Notes: generated by a model not told the origin, from the letters alone. DNA of 64,000 nucleotides from Hydractinia symbiolongicarpus (GCF_029227915.1 NC_079878.1:14880001-14944000); one strand, 5' to 3'. Positions 49,701 through 61,033 are shown, counted from the first letter of the stretch. Translations and numbers: made by a program.

Positions 49701-50674
49701 GTACTATAAACAAATGATATCTTATACTCTCTAAACTTCTCACAGTGCCTCTACAAAGTTCAAGATTATAACAGCTCTGGAAACGAGGTTGACTTTTATT
49801 TAATTGCCAACTTATATAATCTCTTATAATGTATTCGTTTCAAATATTTTTTCTTCAAACTTGTATACTTTGTATATATGTAAATATACAGGGAAAAAAT
49901 AAGCTTTCTTACCCTTTTGCATGATAAAATATCTGGACAAATATAATCGTCTTCTGAGTTATATTGTTCAACGTCATCTTCATCTTCTTCTTCGACGAAT
50001 AAAAAATTTGTTTTTTCGCCACCTGGCGTATCACTTCCACTACCAAATGAGCCTATAAGAAAAATTTTATCTAAACTATGGTAGTAAAAAACCTAAAACG
50101 AATCTCCTGGTTTCTAAGACTATAATAATAATTCACAATAACACATTGTACACACGAAAAGTGTGTATAATTTATTGTAATAAGGAATAATATTGGAATC
50201 GTATCAAAAGAGCGAAAGTCGCAAGCTTAGCATGCCGAATTTGCGTGAGACATAAGAGACTTGAACATAAGTTCATAGCTAACCTTTTGAAGGTTTTGAT
50301 TTGTTTACATCTTTCGGTACCGGTGTTACTCTTCTTTTCCGTTGCGCTTTGATATGTTGTTCGTCAAGAGAAAAGCACTTTCTTCCGTCCCCAAGCTTCA
50401 GTTTTTCAAACGCTTTTGGGAATTCGTTCATTCCGAACTTGTATTTATTTTGGGAAGTTTGACAGACATTTTCAAGAATGCTTTTCAAGGAAGTATTTGT
50501 ATTATCACAATCACCGAAGACCGAATCTCGTCTTTCTAACATCTCATCTCCGTATCCGGAATCTGAAGTTAATTTCCTTTGTTTTTCAAAACAGCCTTGA
50601 CAACCTTGACTCGATTGCCTAAAGGGATTTTCGACCTCTCTCCCGTATTTGTCATATATAACATAGGAATCCAT
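43667..50674 (-). CDS. Nine-exon host gene, 424-residue low-complexity protein of unknown function
   Basis: Exons on the minus strand: 50,284-50,674; 49,913-50,052; 49,661-49,703; 47,629-47,793; 46,773-46,810; 44,690-44,860; 44,281-44,454; 44,117-44,186; 43,667-43,749. All have GT donors and AG acceptors, every phase joins, and the total is 1,275 bases (424 codons plus TGA). The product is mostly disordered and charged. It has SDSGYGDEMLERRDSVFGD, a Thr-Pro-rich RRVTPVPK, an acidic EEEDEDDVEQYNSEDDY, basic AARKRRRFMMSR, a helical KILSKKLQIPSV..NQRKQ stretch and the tail QWTLVEEEDEENENEE. Several S/T-P sites suggest cell-cycle phosphorylation; nuclear location is likely from the basic tract. 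I cannot name it. Confidence 0.75.
44117..44186 (-). CDS. Exon 8
   Basis: Acceptor ATCTTCCTAG, donor GTAAGT, phase 0 in and 1 out. It encodes RHENRRRKLTPSDSPSASS, a basic and S/T-P-rich stretch. Confidence 0.7.
44281..44454 (-). CDS. Exon 7
   Basis: Donor GTAAGT. The acceptor chosen, TGTCAAAG, keeps phase 0; an alternative AG lies nine bases upstream but leads to a stop. It encodes SLTFFKILSKKLQIPSVNWE and a Lys/Asn-rich helix. Confidence 0.65.
44690..44860 (-). CDS. Exon 6
   Basis: Acceptor TTTTCTTCTAG, donor GTAAGG, 57 codons in phase 0. It encodes MCEIQVSIDSEVPCSQSNSS and an acidic end, SSDASSEDEANDD. Confidence 0.75.
44861..46772. other. Intron of the nine-exon gene, nothing recognised
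   Basis: Several short frames exist (45,233-45,445; 46,059-46,256; 45,591-45,836 minus) but none shows a domain, and none is needed to connect exons 5 and 6. Confidence 0.45.
46773..46810 (-). CDS. Exon 5 (38 nt)
   Basis: Acceptor TTAATTTTTAG, donor GTGAGT, phase 1 in and 0 out. It encodes VGAKTTCYPFKDM. Confidence 0.65.
47629..47793 (-). CDS. Exon 4
   Basis: Acceptor TTTTTTTAG, donor GTAAGC, phase 1 in and out. It contains the basic tract STAARKRRRFMMSRSSL, a likely nuclear localisation signal. Confidence 0.75.
48026..48449. mobile_element. 424-bp MITE with TAA target duplication (Harbinger-type)
   Basis: The left end AGGCCAAAATACACGGTAAG continues GTTTAAACGG and mirrors the right end CCGTTT..AAACTTACCGTGTATATTAGCCT with few mismatches over about 33 bases. 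TAA flanks both sides (48,023-48,025 and 48,450-48,452). Three-base TWA duplications are typical of PIF/Harbinger. It lies in intron 3 of the nine-exon gene. Confidence 0.7.
49471..49557. repeat. Foldback repeat with TCTCGTCCCCA arms
   Basis: AGGATCC..TCTCGTCCCCAAAGCTCTTT and its near reverse complement AAAGAGCTCTGGGGTCGAGA..GGATCCT form about 29-bp arms around a 22-base centre. It is an intronic foldback and may be related to the CCTCGTCCCCAGG repeats at 11,945 and 26,170. Confidence 0.6.
49661..49703 (-). CDS. Exon 3 (43 nt)
   Basis: Acceptor TTTGTTTATAG, donor GTTAGT, phase 0 in and 1 out. It encodes YTEKRNSWHGRTE. Confidence 0.65.
49913..50052 (-). CDS. Exon 2: acidic stretch
   Basis: Acceptor TTTTTCTTATAG, donor GTAAGA, phase 1 in and 0 out. 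It encodes SFGSGSDTPGGEKTNFLFVE followed by EEDEDDVEQYNSEDDY. Confidence 0.75.
50284..50674 (-). CDS. Exon 1 with start codon
   Basis: ATG at 50,674 (MDSYVIYDKYGREVENPFRQ); the 14 upstream in-frame codons lack support. Donor GTTAGC, phase 1 out. Contains paired cysteines GCQGCF and SDSGYGDEMLERRDS. Confidence 0.7.
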
Positions 50675-50719
50675 TTGTATTACTTTTGTAAAAATAATTC
50701 TGTTTTTTTCCCTCAAATC

Positions 50720-52436
50720 ACTGTTGATGTTAAAATGTTTGTATGTTTTAAACTAGAAAAAAGAATATAGAATTAATAAATATATATACAGGTTTTCTTA
50801 TAAGGACGCTCAATGCCTTTAAAGTTCTTAACTTTCTCTATTTGAAGCCTGAAATGTTCTGTTAAATTTTGTTATTTTTTGATGTTTAGGGGAGCATTTC
50901 AGTATTTTCCGTATTGACAAAACCTTGTTTGTTATATTCCTCACTTTTTGACCTCTGAAGCCATATGTTTTTATATAGTTTGTACTTATATAAAAAATGT
51001 ATCTCTTATAAGTTTTTTAATCCTAGAATCCGAACAAAAAGCAAAACAAAAAAGTGACAACAACCAACAACAAAAACAACAACAACAAGTAAAAAAGAAA
51101 AAAAAAACAATTGTGTTTACTGACACTACTTGTCGTTGAATCAACACAGTTTTGTTAACCAGAAATACATTACAAAGTAAAAACAATATTAGACAATACA
51201 AACTTTTCACCAGACTTTCATATATATCTGTACCAGACTCATCCGGTACAGATATAATTCAATTCAGGAAAGCATTTGCTGAGTCGTGTAAAGTTACAAT
51301 TGCGCTTATGCAAGTTTTTTGCTGTTGTTGAAAAAACAGAACAAACAACAACAACAAAAATTTTTCAGGCAAGTCATTGAATGGTTTCACTTACAGGTTT
51401 ACACATCTGCAACTTGGTGTTCTTTTAACTGCGCTGAGTAAAATAAAATCTAATATGATATTAATGTAAAAAAAAATTCGCATATAATTGTGACTATACA
51501 GGTGAAAGCTAATATATTTCGAAAATGTTTAAGGGAATTATGTACGTGATATAAAAAGAACAATAGATAACTATTTTGTGTATGTGGTTGGATTTACCTC
51601 AGAACTAATACTGATGTTACAGGAAACTTATATCTGCACATGTTAGACCACGATTTACACTTTTTCTTACGTACTTTTATTTTACTAAAAGCCATAATTC
51701 GAAACATTGTTTAATCCCATGACAGCGCGTATGAAGGACAGCCTCCACAACAATTTCATCAAGGCGTTGCTCACTATTACGATGTGATATAGCCACCTCA
51801 TTCGTTTTCACGCGTTGTCTCGTACCACTACTTCTTTCCAACAATTGATAGCAAAACATGAGTTTCCGCTCAACATAGTAATTTTCTATTTACAAATTTA
51901 AAAGCATTTTCCAATTAAATGACGTCACAGCCGCAATTAAAGTAATATTATGTCCAATTGCCACGGAGGAATTTATTAATGTATTTTCTTGTTACTTTCT
52001 CTTGTTCGACACACGACACAGTTTTTATGAGGGACTCGATGGAATGTACTTCTTTTTCGGAAGCTACGTTAAAATAGTGTGATTGGCTATAAAGAAAAAT
52101 AACAGACTTCTTTCCAGCTTCTTTTTTTATAAGTGGTATTTATAAGATAGAGGTACCAGATATGTGATATGCTTTTCTAAATAGATTTTCTCAGCCAAGA
52201 CTTTTACACCAATTTCTTTTAATTTTTTTTTGTCTCGCAGCCATGACAAAATCATTCTTTCACCATGTGCGTCCTTTGCACAAGCGCTCATTCTTTGTAA
52301 TTTGTACCCTGGGTGTTTGTGACCAACCCCTGCTCAAGTTTTTTTCTGTTTTTGACAAACATTCGCACAGGATCGGAAAAACCATCTGACTTGATGTTTT
52401 ATATTTATATTTAAAATTTCCTTTCTAAGTGAATAC
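50720..52436. other. Upstream region of the nine-exon gene, no gene seen
   Basis: AT-rich with an (AAC)n tract at 51,055-51,095 and a hairpin (ATATCTGTACC 51,224-51,234 against GGTACAGATAT 51,245-51,255). No core promoter element could be chosen with confidence. The 51,677-51,859 minus frame has no known domain. Confidence 0.45.
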
Positions 52437-52875
52437 AGTGGAATCTCGCTTAACGGATAGCTGTATAAGACGGACGGTGGTACTTGAAACAAATAGATCT
52501 TAGCCTAAACTTTTATAAGTCACTTTGTAGAGTCATAACTTGATAAGATGCACAAATTTTGGCATCAAAATCACATTTCTTACTATACACGCTCCCAATA
52601 AAGTAAGAACATTAAAAAAAATAGAATAACGACAAAAACTATTCATTAATATTTTTAATTTTTTCTGTTTTTAGGTCATATAACAACTTTTTTATTTACA
52701 AAGTCGAATACATTTTTTATATGTTTTTCGCCTATTCGACAGCTTTTCTTAAGACGTGTGTATATTTTGTTATGAAAAATTATTTATGCGCAAACACATT
52801 TACAATCCTTGTATAGTAAATCTTTCCTAAAACTGTATTTTTATCAAAATCTCTATAATACAGTGGAATCTCTCA
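52437..52875. repeat. pogo/Tigger-type terminal repeat remnants
   Basis: CAGTGGAATCTCGCTTAACGG at 52,438 has the look of a pogo/Tigger terminal repeat. A second ACAGTGGAATCTCTCACTGT occurs at 52,860 in the same orientation. A matching opposite end was not found. Confidence 0.4.
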
Positions 52876-53078
52876 CTGTATTTTCAAGTCTGCAACGGCT
52901 CTCCATTGCACTTCAGACATTAAAGAATTACAGTTGCGTTTGTTGTGTTTTGGTGTCTACGGTATCCTTATAAAATGCCATGCGCACGAAGTTGTGCTGT
53001 GTAAATTCGCTACGAAAATAATTGTAAAGAAAAGTGCTGTATGACACGACTGAAATGAATCATTTTATTGAAGGTTTC

Positions 53079-53144
53079 ATAATGAGTGAACCGACCTTTG
53101 TTAACATTCTTATAATGAGTGAACCGACCTTTGTTGACATTCTT
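53079..53144. repeat. 33-bp direct tandem duplication
   Basis: ATAATGAGTGAACCGACC...ACATTCTT is present twice head to tail at 53,079-53,111 and 53,112-53,144 with one base difference. Confidence 0.8.
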
Positions 53145-53544
53145 GTTCCGCTTTTTAATCAGTAGAAGACATCTTTATTACGCGACCTTGTTCTGAGGGA
53201 ACTTTCTCTCACTGCTATTGGCAAAACAGACAAAAAATGGTCGTCGTTCAAAAAAGAGACAACAAGCCGTTAAAACGGGGTTGTTAATTACGGTTTTATT
53301 TAACTTACATATGCATTAAATTAAGAGAAACATAATTCTCTGCGGATGAAAAAATAAAAATAAAAAAAGAATTCGCACAAGACATGCGATACACAATACA
53401 GCGTTTATTCATCAAAGCTTAATATTTTTTGTGCTATGCTTACTCAAGGGCGGCGCCTATTTGCAGGCTGTGTTTATCCAAAAAGCAGATTTTTCCGACG
53501 AATCTAATTTCTAGTTCTTCATATATCAAAGTACTTTAAATAAA

Positions 53545-53800
53545 CTAGCTATCTTTGGTTAACAGAAAATTCCTAACATTATTCATTTGAAGAACTTGCA
53601 CAGCTTGACTTTTGCACTTCTGTAACAAAACTTTTGATGCCCTGACAGCTTCTTTGGAAACGATGATTGGTTTGAGTTTAGTCCCATCGGCTTTTACAGC
53701 TAAACAAACGGACACTCCGGATTGTTCGTGGCCTGTAGTTTTCACAATGGTTGTTCTTTTCCCACACATATCAACTTTTGTTTGTGAGATCTAGTGTCAA
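53545..53800 (-). pseudogene. pogo/Tigger-type DDE transposase fragment
   Basis: Minus frame: MCGKRTTIVKTTGHEQSGVS, VCLAVKADGTKLKPIIVSKE. The motif TTGHE....V.L...ADGTKLKP.I+ is characteristic of CENP-B/pogo/Tigger-like DDE domains, just after the first catalytic Asp region. Only about 75 codons remain; the rest is missing. Confidence 0.6.
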
Positions 53801-53880
53801 GCCGTGCCTAGATTGAGCGCTGCATTTCTTTAAATAAGCGCCGCATTTCAGTTTAAGATGTGCGCTTATTTAAGGCTTTT

Positions 53881-53947
53881 ACGAGGGCGGAGTTTTAACG
53901 AGGGCGGAGTTTTAACGAGGGCGGAGTTTTAACGAGGGCAGCGCTTA
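53881..53947. repeat. 17-bp tandem repeat, about four copies
   Basis: ACGAGGGCGGAGTTTTA repeats exactly three times from 53,881, followed by a variant fourth unit (ACGAGGGCAGCGCTTA). GC-rich for this neighbourhood. Confidence 0.85.
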
Positions 53948-55323
53948 ATCGATGATTGACGGTATGCTTACAACATGAACGTGCGAACAAAAAATATAGA
54001 TACTTACATCTATATCTGTTGACGTCTATTTAACGTAACACTCAACCAAAACTAACTTTTTAATCCACATAAACACATATATAATTTTGATAATTAACAG
54101 AAACAATAATTAGAACCATAAAGTATTTGCTGACGCTCTTGCGGTCCTGTTGCAATTAACAGAATCTTTGTCTCAATCTGCTCACGTTACTTTTTCATAA
54201 GAATCACGCAAGAGGTCTGCTGACTAAGTGAACGCAAATACACTTTTTCACCATTAAGACATAGTTTACATTGTATGGTGTTGCCGCAACTGTTCCGAAA
54301 CTGTTGTTGTGCACAAAACACGGTTATCTTTGAAAGACACGAAACTTTTTATAACGGCGGAAATGTAAAAGATAAAATGTTTATATCTATAGCGAAGTGC
54401 GTAAATCGTAGTGAGGAATATAAATGCAAAACTCACTGCATTCAGGAAAACACTAGACTTTAAAATTAACTTGTTTCTTTCTGTTAACCGAATCCTGTAT
54501 AGGAACTTTCATCGTGGCGCGTGTTGTTTGTAATCCCAGACCTCTTACGCAACTCGACAGGCAAAATAATGCAGGCGGTAAGCCGTGGACTCCAAACTTT
54601 ATTTCAGGTAGAGGCATATTTTGATCTTGAAATTAGAATATAGCTTGCATGTAGTTTAGATTTAGATCATATATCAGTGAAAAGATACTAGAAGCCGCAG
54701 TACGAAAGTTTTTAACCATAATTTGACTTTCTTCGTCTAAGGTCTTCATTTTTTTGCCTGTCGATTTTTCTGATTTTTTCCACATATGCGCAAGAATCCC
54801 TTTAAAACGTAAACATTGAAACTCATATATATCAATTCAAAGCGAAGATAAACACGCTAAGGTAAATCTACAATTTGTTCTAATTAACATTTAATTGCAA
54901 TAATCACGTACATATGTAAAAAGATTATGACGCTCTAACAACTTAAACCTATTGCAAAGGATAGCAAATGCATTTTAGCCCAACAATGGAGTGCAAGGTA
55001 TAATTAGTCACAGTTAATTACATGACGCACTTAAGCAACCAGTAATAAATCCTGCTGACTCTGCTTTTTTTATTCATTTTATTGTCGGACGGAAAATCGA
55101 TAAAAACCGTGCCCACAGAAAACGTTCAACGCATTATAAAGGCAATTTTAATGTTTTAGTGACTAATATTAACCAAGTTAAATAAAAAAACACCAATGTT
55201 AGGACGGAAATAAAAAAAATGCCGAAGATAATGCCAGAAAAGCAAGATTGTAGGACGGAATCGATAGAAGTTAAGATTTATAAATATTCATGGTTTTATT
55301 TTGTTTCTATGAAAAAAAAAAGT
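53948..55323. other. No gene seen
   Basis: AT-rich. The frames at 54,275-54,463 and 55,219-55,401 are short and without domains; the second runs into the Harbinger terminal repeat. Confidence 0.45.
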
Positions 55324-55516
55324 GGGGCGCAAACCGGTCAACATGTTGGCCAACATTTCGGCCAACATGTTGGTACGGTTTGCGTTGGCGTATATTTTTA
55401 AAAAAAAAACAAGTAGCCAACATTACGAAATGTTCATTCATTTGTTTTTGACTTCCTATGAATAAGGATGTCAGAGTCTGAAGCTGCTGCTTGTTTGGCA
55501 CTCGTTCTCTTGGTTG

Positions 55517-56703
55517 ATGGCGACGACAAAAAAAAGACGTGGTCCTACAAGAAAATGGGTTCGAAGAAGAAACAGTGAAGGGCTGTATACAAACTTAGTA
55601 CAGAAATTACTGGCTGAAGACACAAAGTTACAGGAAAATGATGAGAATGACCTATGAATCGTTTAAAGAGATTCTTGCTTTCATTGAACCATACATAACA
55701 CCAAAAGATTCAGGTGTAATGGGAGCTCAGCTCAAAGATTACTGCTCACCATTCGGTTCCTTGTGACAGGAGAAACTTATAAGTCCAATTCAGATTATCT
55801 GAAAGAACATTATCTTATATTGTTGATGAGGTTACTAAAGCGATAACAGAGTACATTGGAAAAGAGTATATCAAGATACCTTCAAGTGTAGATGATTAAA
55901 ACAAGATATCTGAGAAGTTTGCATCAAGGTGGAACTTTCCCAATTGCATAGGCGCTATTGATGGAAAGCATATCCTAATAAGACCTCCACCTGGCATTGG
56001 TTCTGAATATTTCAACTACAAGAAAAGTTTTTCAATAATCTTATTAGCTATAGCTGGTCCTGATTATGAGTGTATTTATGCGGATATAGGTAGTAATGGA
56101 CGAATGAATGATTCTGGAGTTTGGAATAACTCAAATTTGCGCAGAAAAATTGAGGAAAATAGTATGAACATCCCAGACCCTACTCTTTTACCTCATGGAT
56201 ATACCAACATCCCGCATGTTTTTGTTGTGGATGACGCATTCGCCTTAAAGTCGTACATGATGAAGCCCTATCCTCAAGCAAAAGTAACCCCTGAAAAGTG
56301 AATCTTAAACCGGCATAGCAGAGCACAAAGAATTTCCGAGAATCTATTTGGAATACTGGCAAATAAATGGAGAATCTTTTTTTCAACCATTACGCTTATC
56401 GCCAGAAAAAGCTCGTACCATCACACCATGTGCTTTGGTTCTGCACAATTTTCTCCGCAAGTCGAAAAGCAGAAATGAATATACTCCCCCCTGGATTTGT
56501 CGATTCCGTTACTTCTACAGGCGAAATTGTGCGAAGGACAATCGGGATCGGAGAATATCGAGAACTCTCTTGGCGTTTTCTTTTCATCTATTGTGCCTCA
56601 AGTTGGAAGAAACGCTCTTACCACGGCTAAAGTAATTCGAGAAACATTTACTGAATATTTTATGAATGAAGGAAGTGTCGATTGGCAGTGGGAAAAGGCA
56701 TAG
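55517..56703 (+). pseudogene. Harbinger transposase (DDE_4), broken
   Basis: ATG at 55,517 opens a basic start (MATTKKRRGPTRKWVRRRNS) that meets a stop at 55,657. Further pieces read RFLVTGETYKSNSDYL, then from about 55,918 FASRWNFPNCIGAIDGKHIL (first catalytic Asp in GAIDGKH), YADIGSNGRMNDSGVW and HVFVVDDAFALKSYMMKPYP. After a TGA at 56,299 come FGILANKWRIFF, LHNFLR-like VLHNFLRKSKSRNE and GSVDWQWEKA with TAG at 56,701. Motif order is complete, but several stops and frameshifts kill it. Confidence 0.75.
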
Positions 56704-56804
56704 ACAAAAACTAAACAAGAAAAGCGAGGCGGATTTATTGTATTTTAACACTATATTTTATGCTTACGTACTATGTTTAGTAAATAAAAAAGCTTAACCA
56801 ATAA

Positions 56805-57589
56805 TCAAAAATCATTATTTAACATAGCAGTATAAGGTCCTTGCATAGGTGGAGCAGCAAATCCTTGATTTTGAACGCCAGGATTGAAACGTGTAGGTTG
56901 GTCAAACTCCTCAAAGTGCATCTCAAATAATGTCATTGATTCATTTTTCTTCAAGCAACCTGCGTCGTTTATCTAATGTTTTTAGCTGATCAGAAACATA
57001 CAAAGCGAATGGTTCTTCAGGCTCTTTCTCTTTTGTAGGGTTTTTAGGACGATCCAATACATCAATGCATTTTGAAATCAGCTTTTGTTTTTGTTCAGCT
57101 GAATTAGGGGTACGTTTACGTTTGTTGTTGTTACTGGATTTACTGATTGTTTTACTGGAGTCTCCTCCTCTTTTTCACTTTCATCCTCCTCGTCTTCGAT
57201 TGTTTCAGAGCCGCTTGTAATCTTTATAGTTGACGTGCTTTTCGCTGTTTTCTTTACGTGTTCAATAAATCTCATTTTATCCATGAAAATCCACGAGCTC
57301 TCCGGTGCCTTGACTACTTTTGGTCTTGGATTCCTTGGTAAGCTCTCTCCCGTGTTGTGCACGTAAGGAATTCTACTTGGATTTTATCAAGAGTATTTCA
57401 ACTCCTATCTCTTCTTTAATCTCAGCTAACGCTTGTTCTTTTACGTCTTTCTTGGAATATGTGGAATCAGTCACGTCCCAAAGGCATGTCTATAAGTGTC
57501 TCGACTTCATCATCATTCCAAGTGCGTTTTTTGTTTGCAGCTGCGGCTGCCGACTTTTTGGTACTACTCACTTCCTTGTTGTCAGTCAT
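56805..57589 (-). pseudogene. Harbinger-associated MADF/Myb-SANT protein, broken
   Basis: ATG at 57,589: KKSAAAAANKKRTWNDDEVE begins a MADF/Myb-SANT-like DNA-binding domain. It is interrupted by a TGA after about 44 codons; the rest of the domain is readable in other frames (VKEQALAEIKEEIGVEI). The C-terminal half (57,362-57,078) has SSWIFMDKMRFIEHVKKTAK and acidic DEEDESEKEEE. The end near 56,840-56,960 reads MHFEEFDQPTRFNPGVQNQG. In Harbinger elements this second protein carries the transposase to DNA and to the nucleus. Confidence 0.65.
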
Positions 57590-58094
57590 TTTGAGATGAA
57601 TAGAGTGCTATAAGGACATGCCCCCAAATGTAAAATATATATAAACATTCGAATCAATTAAGAAAATTCGATTTGGAGTTCGAATTTTAAAAAATTCGAA
57701 TTAAAACATTCGAAAGCTAAAATGTTGGTCGAAATGTTGGCCAACATGTTGGTTACCCAACGCAAATCGACAAACATGCTACCAACATGCAAATTTTGGC
57801 GGAAACGTTGGCCAACATTTATTAAATATTTAATAAATGTTGGCCAACATTTTTTGAGATTTTTTCTTGAGCATGTTGGCGCCTAACGCAAACCGGCCAA
57901 CATTGTTGGCCAGTCGATGTTGGTCAAAATGTTGGCCAACATGTTGGCCGGTTTGCGCCCCCTTAATATAACAACGTACATGAATTATGGCACTGTAAAA
58001 TCATATTTTTATACCTTTTTTCTTCAGAAAGAAATGAGTATTCAATAAAATTAGTAACGTCAAAATATGGACATTTGTAATTAAAGCCCCATTA

Positions 58095-58620
58095 TCTTTA
58101 TCTTGTCCGTTAATTCGAACTTTCCGTTATTTCGAACAAATTGCCAAGTCCCTTTGGTTTAGTTTAATAAAGTCTTATATTTTGAGCTGCCTAATTCGAA
58201 CTTCGCTAATTCGAACATTTCGCTAATTCAAACAATTTTACAGTCCCAAGGCTGCATTATGCTCATTAATTCGAAATTTTGTGTATCGATAAATAAGATC
58301 TTATGAGAAAATAAAGGAAACGTTTCCATTTTTATTGCATCAATGGTGGCAAAATTTCTTTCAATTTATCAATAAATTGGCATTTCCAATAAAATAAGTT
58401 TACAAGGAATTTGGAGGCTTTGCCCACCGCCCAACAAACAACGTTAAAAGATTTTTATAAAAAGTTGTAGTAAAGTTGTAATAAAGATATATTAGCATAA
58501 CACCTTTAAACGTTTATTAAAATTCTTTTTTTTTCTGAACTTTCGATAATCCGAACATTCGTTAAATTCGAACAAATAATTTAGCCCCTTGCGTGTTCGA
58601 ATTAACGGACGTCTACTGTA
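58095..58620. mobile_element. Tigger-type MITE with CCGTTAATTCGAAC termini
   Basis: TTGTCCGTTAATTCGAAC at 58,107 mirrors GTTCGAATTAACGGACGTCT at 58,591-58,610, with further TTCGAAC sites inside on both halves. The right edge is CTACTG then TA, as in pogo/Tigger elements. No coding capacity. The left terminal CAGT is not clear. Confidence 0.55.
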
Positions 58621-60171
58621 CATATAAAAAAGCTCTCGAAGCCATCTAATGCACCTATTGTTTTTTAATTTTTTATTAATTATACCATTATGAGATTTTT
58701 GTTAGCGTGCAAATCTCAGGTTAACTAGATTAAGAAAGAATGTAACCTTCATATACCCGAGAGAAGTTCAGCGAGAGTTATTATTCCAATTTATTTATGC
58801 CGTCCATTTTACTTTATCCGGAATTTTCTTTTTAATTTTAACAGATTATACAGATTTAAGATTATACAAAAAAGCAAAACTTGTGGGTAAAAATAGTCAC
58901 AGGGAGACGCTATGTCAAGAAAATCGATGAAAAATTATTCCAGCACATTCCAAGTGAAGATATGTAAAGAAATATGGATGATTTTTTTGATTGTCAATAA
59001 CCTGGATAGCTAGATTTAAATTCAGACTTATTTGTTGCCTTACTAAACCATGATTCGCTTTTTGTTTACCACAAGAGATTTTCAGGTAATCTAGTTTTAC
59101 CGGACACTTGTATAATTTACCTCTATTTTCTCTTCTGCCTAACGCAAAAATCCTTACTAGCGAGGGTAAATCCGATCAATACTCACATCAAAATAACAAT
59201 TCCTGTTACCATGGTTATAAAAATAGTGATTACTTTACAGAACAAAAGTTTGCAAGGTCAAGTAAATAATTGTGCAGATATAATCAAATTTATCACCACT
59301 TTTTCTTAGAAGTTGCAGATTTCTTGCGACAATGTGGTCTATTTTTGAGTATTTCCCAAAAACTTACTCAAGACCATGTTTACACGCAGGCCGGATAAAA
59401 AATCAGCATATTTTTATCCCGGGATGAGTGATCTCATCCCAGGATGACACATTAATTTTGCCAACTTTGCGTATGATAATTCGAATTGATTTTGTAATTT
59501 GTGAGTACAAAAGTCAAACGAGAAACGCAGAAAAATGGCGCCTGAAAAAATAACAAAACCATAAATAATGATTAAATAAAGGTTGAACTCACTGGTACAA
59601 ATTTATGATGAAATATACTTTAACTTTTCATTAAAATAAAATAAAAAACTTTGAAGGTATATATATATTCACATTTTTTTTTTAATTTTAAGTGTTTTCT
59701 TCACTTTGTCGGTCATCACGAAAAGAAAGAACGAAATGTTTTTAAAGCTTGGTCCCTACTGCGCGTTTAAGTGCGTATAAGTGCGTTTATGATCTTAAAC
59801 ACACTTATAAGCCCAGTGGGGACACCGACTAAACGCACTTATACGCACTTACACGCACTTAAACGCCAAAATTTACTAAACGCGAATATCTTCTTCGCGT
59901 TTAACGATAAAAGACACCGCTCAAATGTGCTCAAAGTAGAAAATTTTTCAACACTCTAGCACACAACTACATACAAAAAAATATTATTTGTGAGAAACTC
60001 TAAGAATTACTTTGTGAGGAAGTAAGGGAGTACAAGATTCTTTTTGACAAAACGCAATAAGGCTATAAGGAGAAATTTTAATTTGCTCTACAGAAATAAT
60101 TTAAAAATATCAATCGTGTGAAATAAAAATCAATCGCAGAAATAAAAATAAGTAGATAATAGCTAAATAAA
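58621..60171. other. No gene seen; two foldbacks
   Basis: Contains ATCCCGGGAT...TCATCCCAGGATGA foldback material at about 59,405-59,450 and the MITE-like foldback at 59,752-59,832. The 59,771-59,959 frame is produced by the GCGTTTAAGTGCG repeats. Confidence 0.45.
59752..59880. repeat. Foldback of GCG(T)TTAAGTGCGTATAAGTG units
   Basis: GGTCCCTACTG at 59,752 mirrors CAGTGGGGACACC at 59,815-59,827. Between and after them GCGTTTAAGTGCG and GCACTTATACGCACTTA motifs form a nested inverted array to 59,873. It looks like a short MITE or two fused copies. Confidence 0.55.
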
Positions 60172-60174
60172 CAT

Positions 60175-61033
60175 ATGGAGAAAGAAGGCAACTTAACGAT
60201 TTCAGTTGAGCTAGTTAGAGATATATTCAAAAAAAGGTTTCTACAGCAGCAAAAAGATATTTTAGATTATTAGTAGTAACAGGGCAATTCTGAACGACAG
60301 ACTTGATAAAATGAAAAATGAACTAGAAGAAATAAAAAAAACATGTACTTGCTTAAAAGATGAAAATAAAGAATTGAAATCCAAAATTACAACAAACGAA
60401 GAAAGGATTAAAAAATTGGAGGGTGTGAAAAAAGATCTGGAGGAGAGTGTTACATTAACACAAGACATACAGGAAAAGAAAATTAAAAAATTGAAAAAAA
60501 GGGTAAAACACAGTAACCACGAAGAAGATAAAGATAGAAAGAAATTGAGAGAACTGGAAGAGGAAGATGGAAAGAAATTTAGACAGCTTGAGGATAGACA
60601 GAGACGGAACAACTTAAGGATCAGTGGGTTGCAGGAGAATAATGGTGAGAGCTGGGATGACACGGAAAAGAAAGTTTTGGATCTATTTGAGAATAAGCTT
60701 GGAGTTGGAAATGTTGTTATTGAGCGCGCGCATAGGATTGGAAAAAAGAACGAGGAGAACGAAACACAATGACCAAGACGATGTACAGAAACCACGAGCA
60801 CGAACTATTGTTTTGAAGCTTCTAAATTATAAAGCTAAGACCGAACTTTTAAAAATACTAATAAACTCGCAGGGACAGGAATTTACATAAACGAAGACTT
60901 GTATGAAAGAAGAATGATTAGGAAGAAACTGTTTGGTGAGACGAAAACACACAGGGCGGAAGGAAAGTATACTATAGTGTTATATGATAAATTGATAGTT
61001 CGAGATTTTAGGGATAGGATTGCTAATGCCTAA
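60175..61033 (+). pseudogene. LINE ORF1: coiled coil and RRM-like (transposase-22 type)
   Basis: ATG at 60,175; a frameshift near 60,268 separates the first 30 codons from the main frame at 60,311-60,772. That frame has a long Lys/Glu coiled coil (residues 1-95), then QRRNNLRISGLQENNGESWD and VIERAHRIGKK, the RRM-like core of L1-type ORF1 proteins. Another shift near 60,770 leads to ARTIVLKLLNYKAKTELLK and later YERRMIRKKLFGE, KYTIVLYDKLIVRDF to TAA at 61,031. Such proteins bind element RNA and chaperone it. Two or three frameshifts. Confidence 0.7.

Larger units (their letters stand above)
55324..57962. mobile_element. PIF/Harbinger element, 2.6 kb, both genes decayed
   Basis: The left end GGGGCGCAAACCGGTCAACA continues as repeated TGTTGGCCAACAT palindromes. 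The right end (57,719-57,962) is its mirror, ending GCCGGTTTGCGCCCCC, with at least ten further GTTGGCCAAC-type sites. Inside, a Harbinger transposase (plus) and a MADF/Myb-like gene (minus) converge, the standard two-gene plan of this superfamily. The three-base target duplication is not clear. Confidence 0.75.

Noticed and set aside
60262-60801. 179-codon minus-strand frame rich in Ser/Phe
   Set aside because: It is the antisense of the Lys/Glu-rich coiled coil of LINE ORF1.
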